A stretch of DNA of 37,178 bases from Micromonospora foliorum. GTDB lineage: Bacteria; Actinomycetota; Actinomycetes; Mycobacteriales; Micromonosporaceae. The notes beneath the pieces were generated by a model. The model saw only the letters and a list, made by a program, of their open reading frames with translations, did no database searches and was not told where the DNA came from. Below, piece after piece: positions 36,605 to 37,178 of this stretch (the stretch's first letter is position 1; the number at the start of each line of letters is the position of its first letter). Made by a program: the position numbers and the translations under genes. The stretch lies in the NCBI RefSeq assembly GCF_022229015.1, contig NZ_JAKKFF010000069.1, forward strand, positions 1 to 37,178, given 5' to 3'.

Positions 36605-37178
36605 TCACGTCAGGGCGAGGAGCAGGGCCAGCCCCAGGCCCAGCAGGCTGAGCAGTGCCCCCGCCGCGCCGCAGCTGATCCCGGCCATCGCCAGCCCGCG
36701 GCCGGTGAACTGGACCGCGGAGGGCGCGGCCGGCCGGCGGATCTGCCGCCGGCCGAGCAGCCCGACGACGACCGCCGCGCCACCGGCCAGCACACCCAGC
36801 GCGGCGAAGGCTCCGGAGGCCCAGGCCCCGCCGTCGTTCTTGAAGGCCACTCCGAAGCAGATCACCAGCAGTGAGACCAGGACCGAGGCGATCCCCGCCA
36901 CCAGCGCCCCGATGGCCAGGCCGGAGGTGACCGGCGCCACGTCCAGGTGGACGACGCCGAACGGCGTACCGGAAACCGTCTCCACCCGCTTCGGCGGCCG
37001 GCGCTGGTCGTCGGTGGGCGGCGGCACCGAACGCCCCGGGGTACCACCCCACCCGGGGCCGTGCCCCGGCGGCGGACCCCACCCGGGCGGCACACCGGGC
37101 CCGGACGACGGAGGGCCCCAGCCGGGCGGTGGCCCGGGATTCGACGGCGGACCCCAGCCGTACGACGCACCCGGCCCG
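36605..37178 (-). CDS. DUF4190-like membrane protein, 5' end beyond the window
   Basis: At least 190 residues, open to the window edge without a stop. The visible N-terminal half is Pro/Gly/Trp-rich (PPPGWGPPS, GVPPGWGPPPGHGPGWGG), disordered and probably cytoplasmic. Then come PFGVVHLDVAPVTSGLAIGA and two or more membrane segments (LAIGALVAGIASVLVSLLVI, AFAALGVLAGGAAVVVGLLG, LAMAGISCGAAGALLSLLGL), with a GRRQIRR loop. This matches the layout of actinobacterial DUF4190 proteins; function unknown. A GTG at 37093 could start a shorter form, but the same repeat composition continues upstream in frame, so the true start is probably outside. It ends upstream of the str promoter. Confidence 0.7.
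   Translation of the reverse strand, partial: GPGASYGWGPPSNPGPPPGWGPPSSGPGVPPGWGPPPGHGPGWGGTPGRSVPPPTDDQRRPPKRVETVSGTPFGVVHLDVAPVTSGLAIGALVAGIASVLVSLLVICFGVAFKNDGGAWASGAFAALGVLAGGAAVVVGLLGRRQIRRPAAPSAVQFTGRGLAMAGISCGAAGALLSLLGLGLALLLALT

Overview
The window is high-GC DNA with GTG/TTG starts, many GTGA/ATGA gene overlaps and a strongly G/C-ending codon third position. Together with the gene order, this points to an actinomycete. I think Micromonosporaceae (Micromonospora-like) is most likely, but that rests on protein style and the palindromic repeats rather than on any search.

Left part (1-13.5 kb). The left edge holds the start of a thiamine operon on the minus strand. A well-formed promoter leads into a TPP riboswitch, then thiE and an overlapping thiO that runs off the window. 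Pointing the other way is a 1940-residue secreted mosaic protein: ThuA-like, sugar dehydrogenase-like, PKD, carbohydrate-binding, two DUF1349-like, three OmpL47-like and a FIMAH-like C-terminal domain. A small AAQ-repeat membrane protein follows. After a convergent terminator come an aldo/keto reductase, an ABC-F ATPase and an RsmC-like methyltransferase (minus), then a proline-rich single-pass membrane protein (plus).

Centre and right (12.6-36.6 kb). This is the main ribosomal protein supercluster, read right to left. The str operon is rpsL-rpsG-fusA-tuf. It is followed by S10-spc: rpsJ-rplC-rplD-rplW-rplB-rpsS-rplV-rpsC-rplP-rpmC-rpsQ-rplN-rplX-rplE-rpsN-rpsH-rplF-rplR-rpsE-rpmD-rplO. Next is secY-adk-map, then a DUF1707-type gene flanked by two palindromic repeat elements, and finally infA-rpmJ-rpsM-rpsK-rpsD-rpoA-rplQ-truA. 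Strong hairpins sit in many intercistronic gaps and probably tune relative expression. A good sigma70-type promoter (TTGACC-17-TACTCT) lies about 290 nt upstream of rpsL and a weaker one about 300 nt upstream of rpsJ.

Right edge. A Pro/Gly/Trp-rich DUF4190-like membrane protein enters from beyond the window.

Most of the content is core housekeeping. The parts most worth a second look are: a 20-nt sequence shared by the long leaders of the two ribosomal operons, able to form the same hairpin with different loop lengths in each; the two copies of a palindrome-plus-G-rich-tail element whose tails form the 3' ends of map and the DUF1707 gene; the large mosaic secreted protein; and the clearly readable thiE promoter plus riboswitch. 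I found no CRISPR array, tRNA, rRNA, transposase or phage gene.
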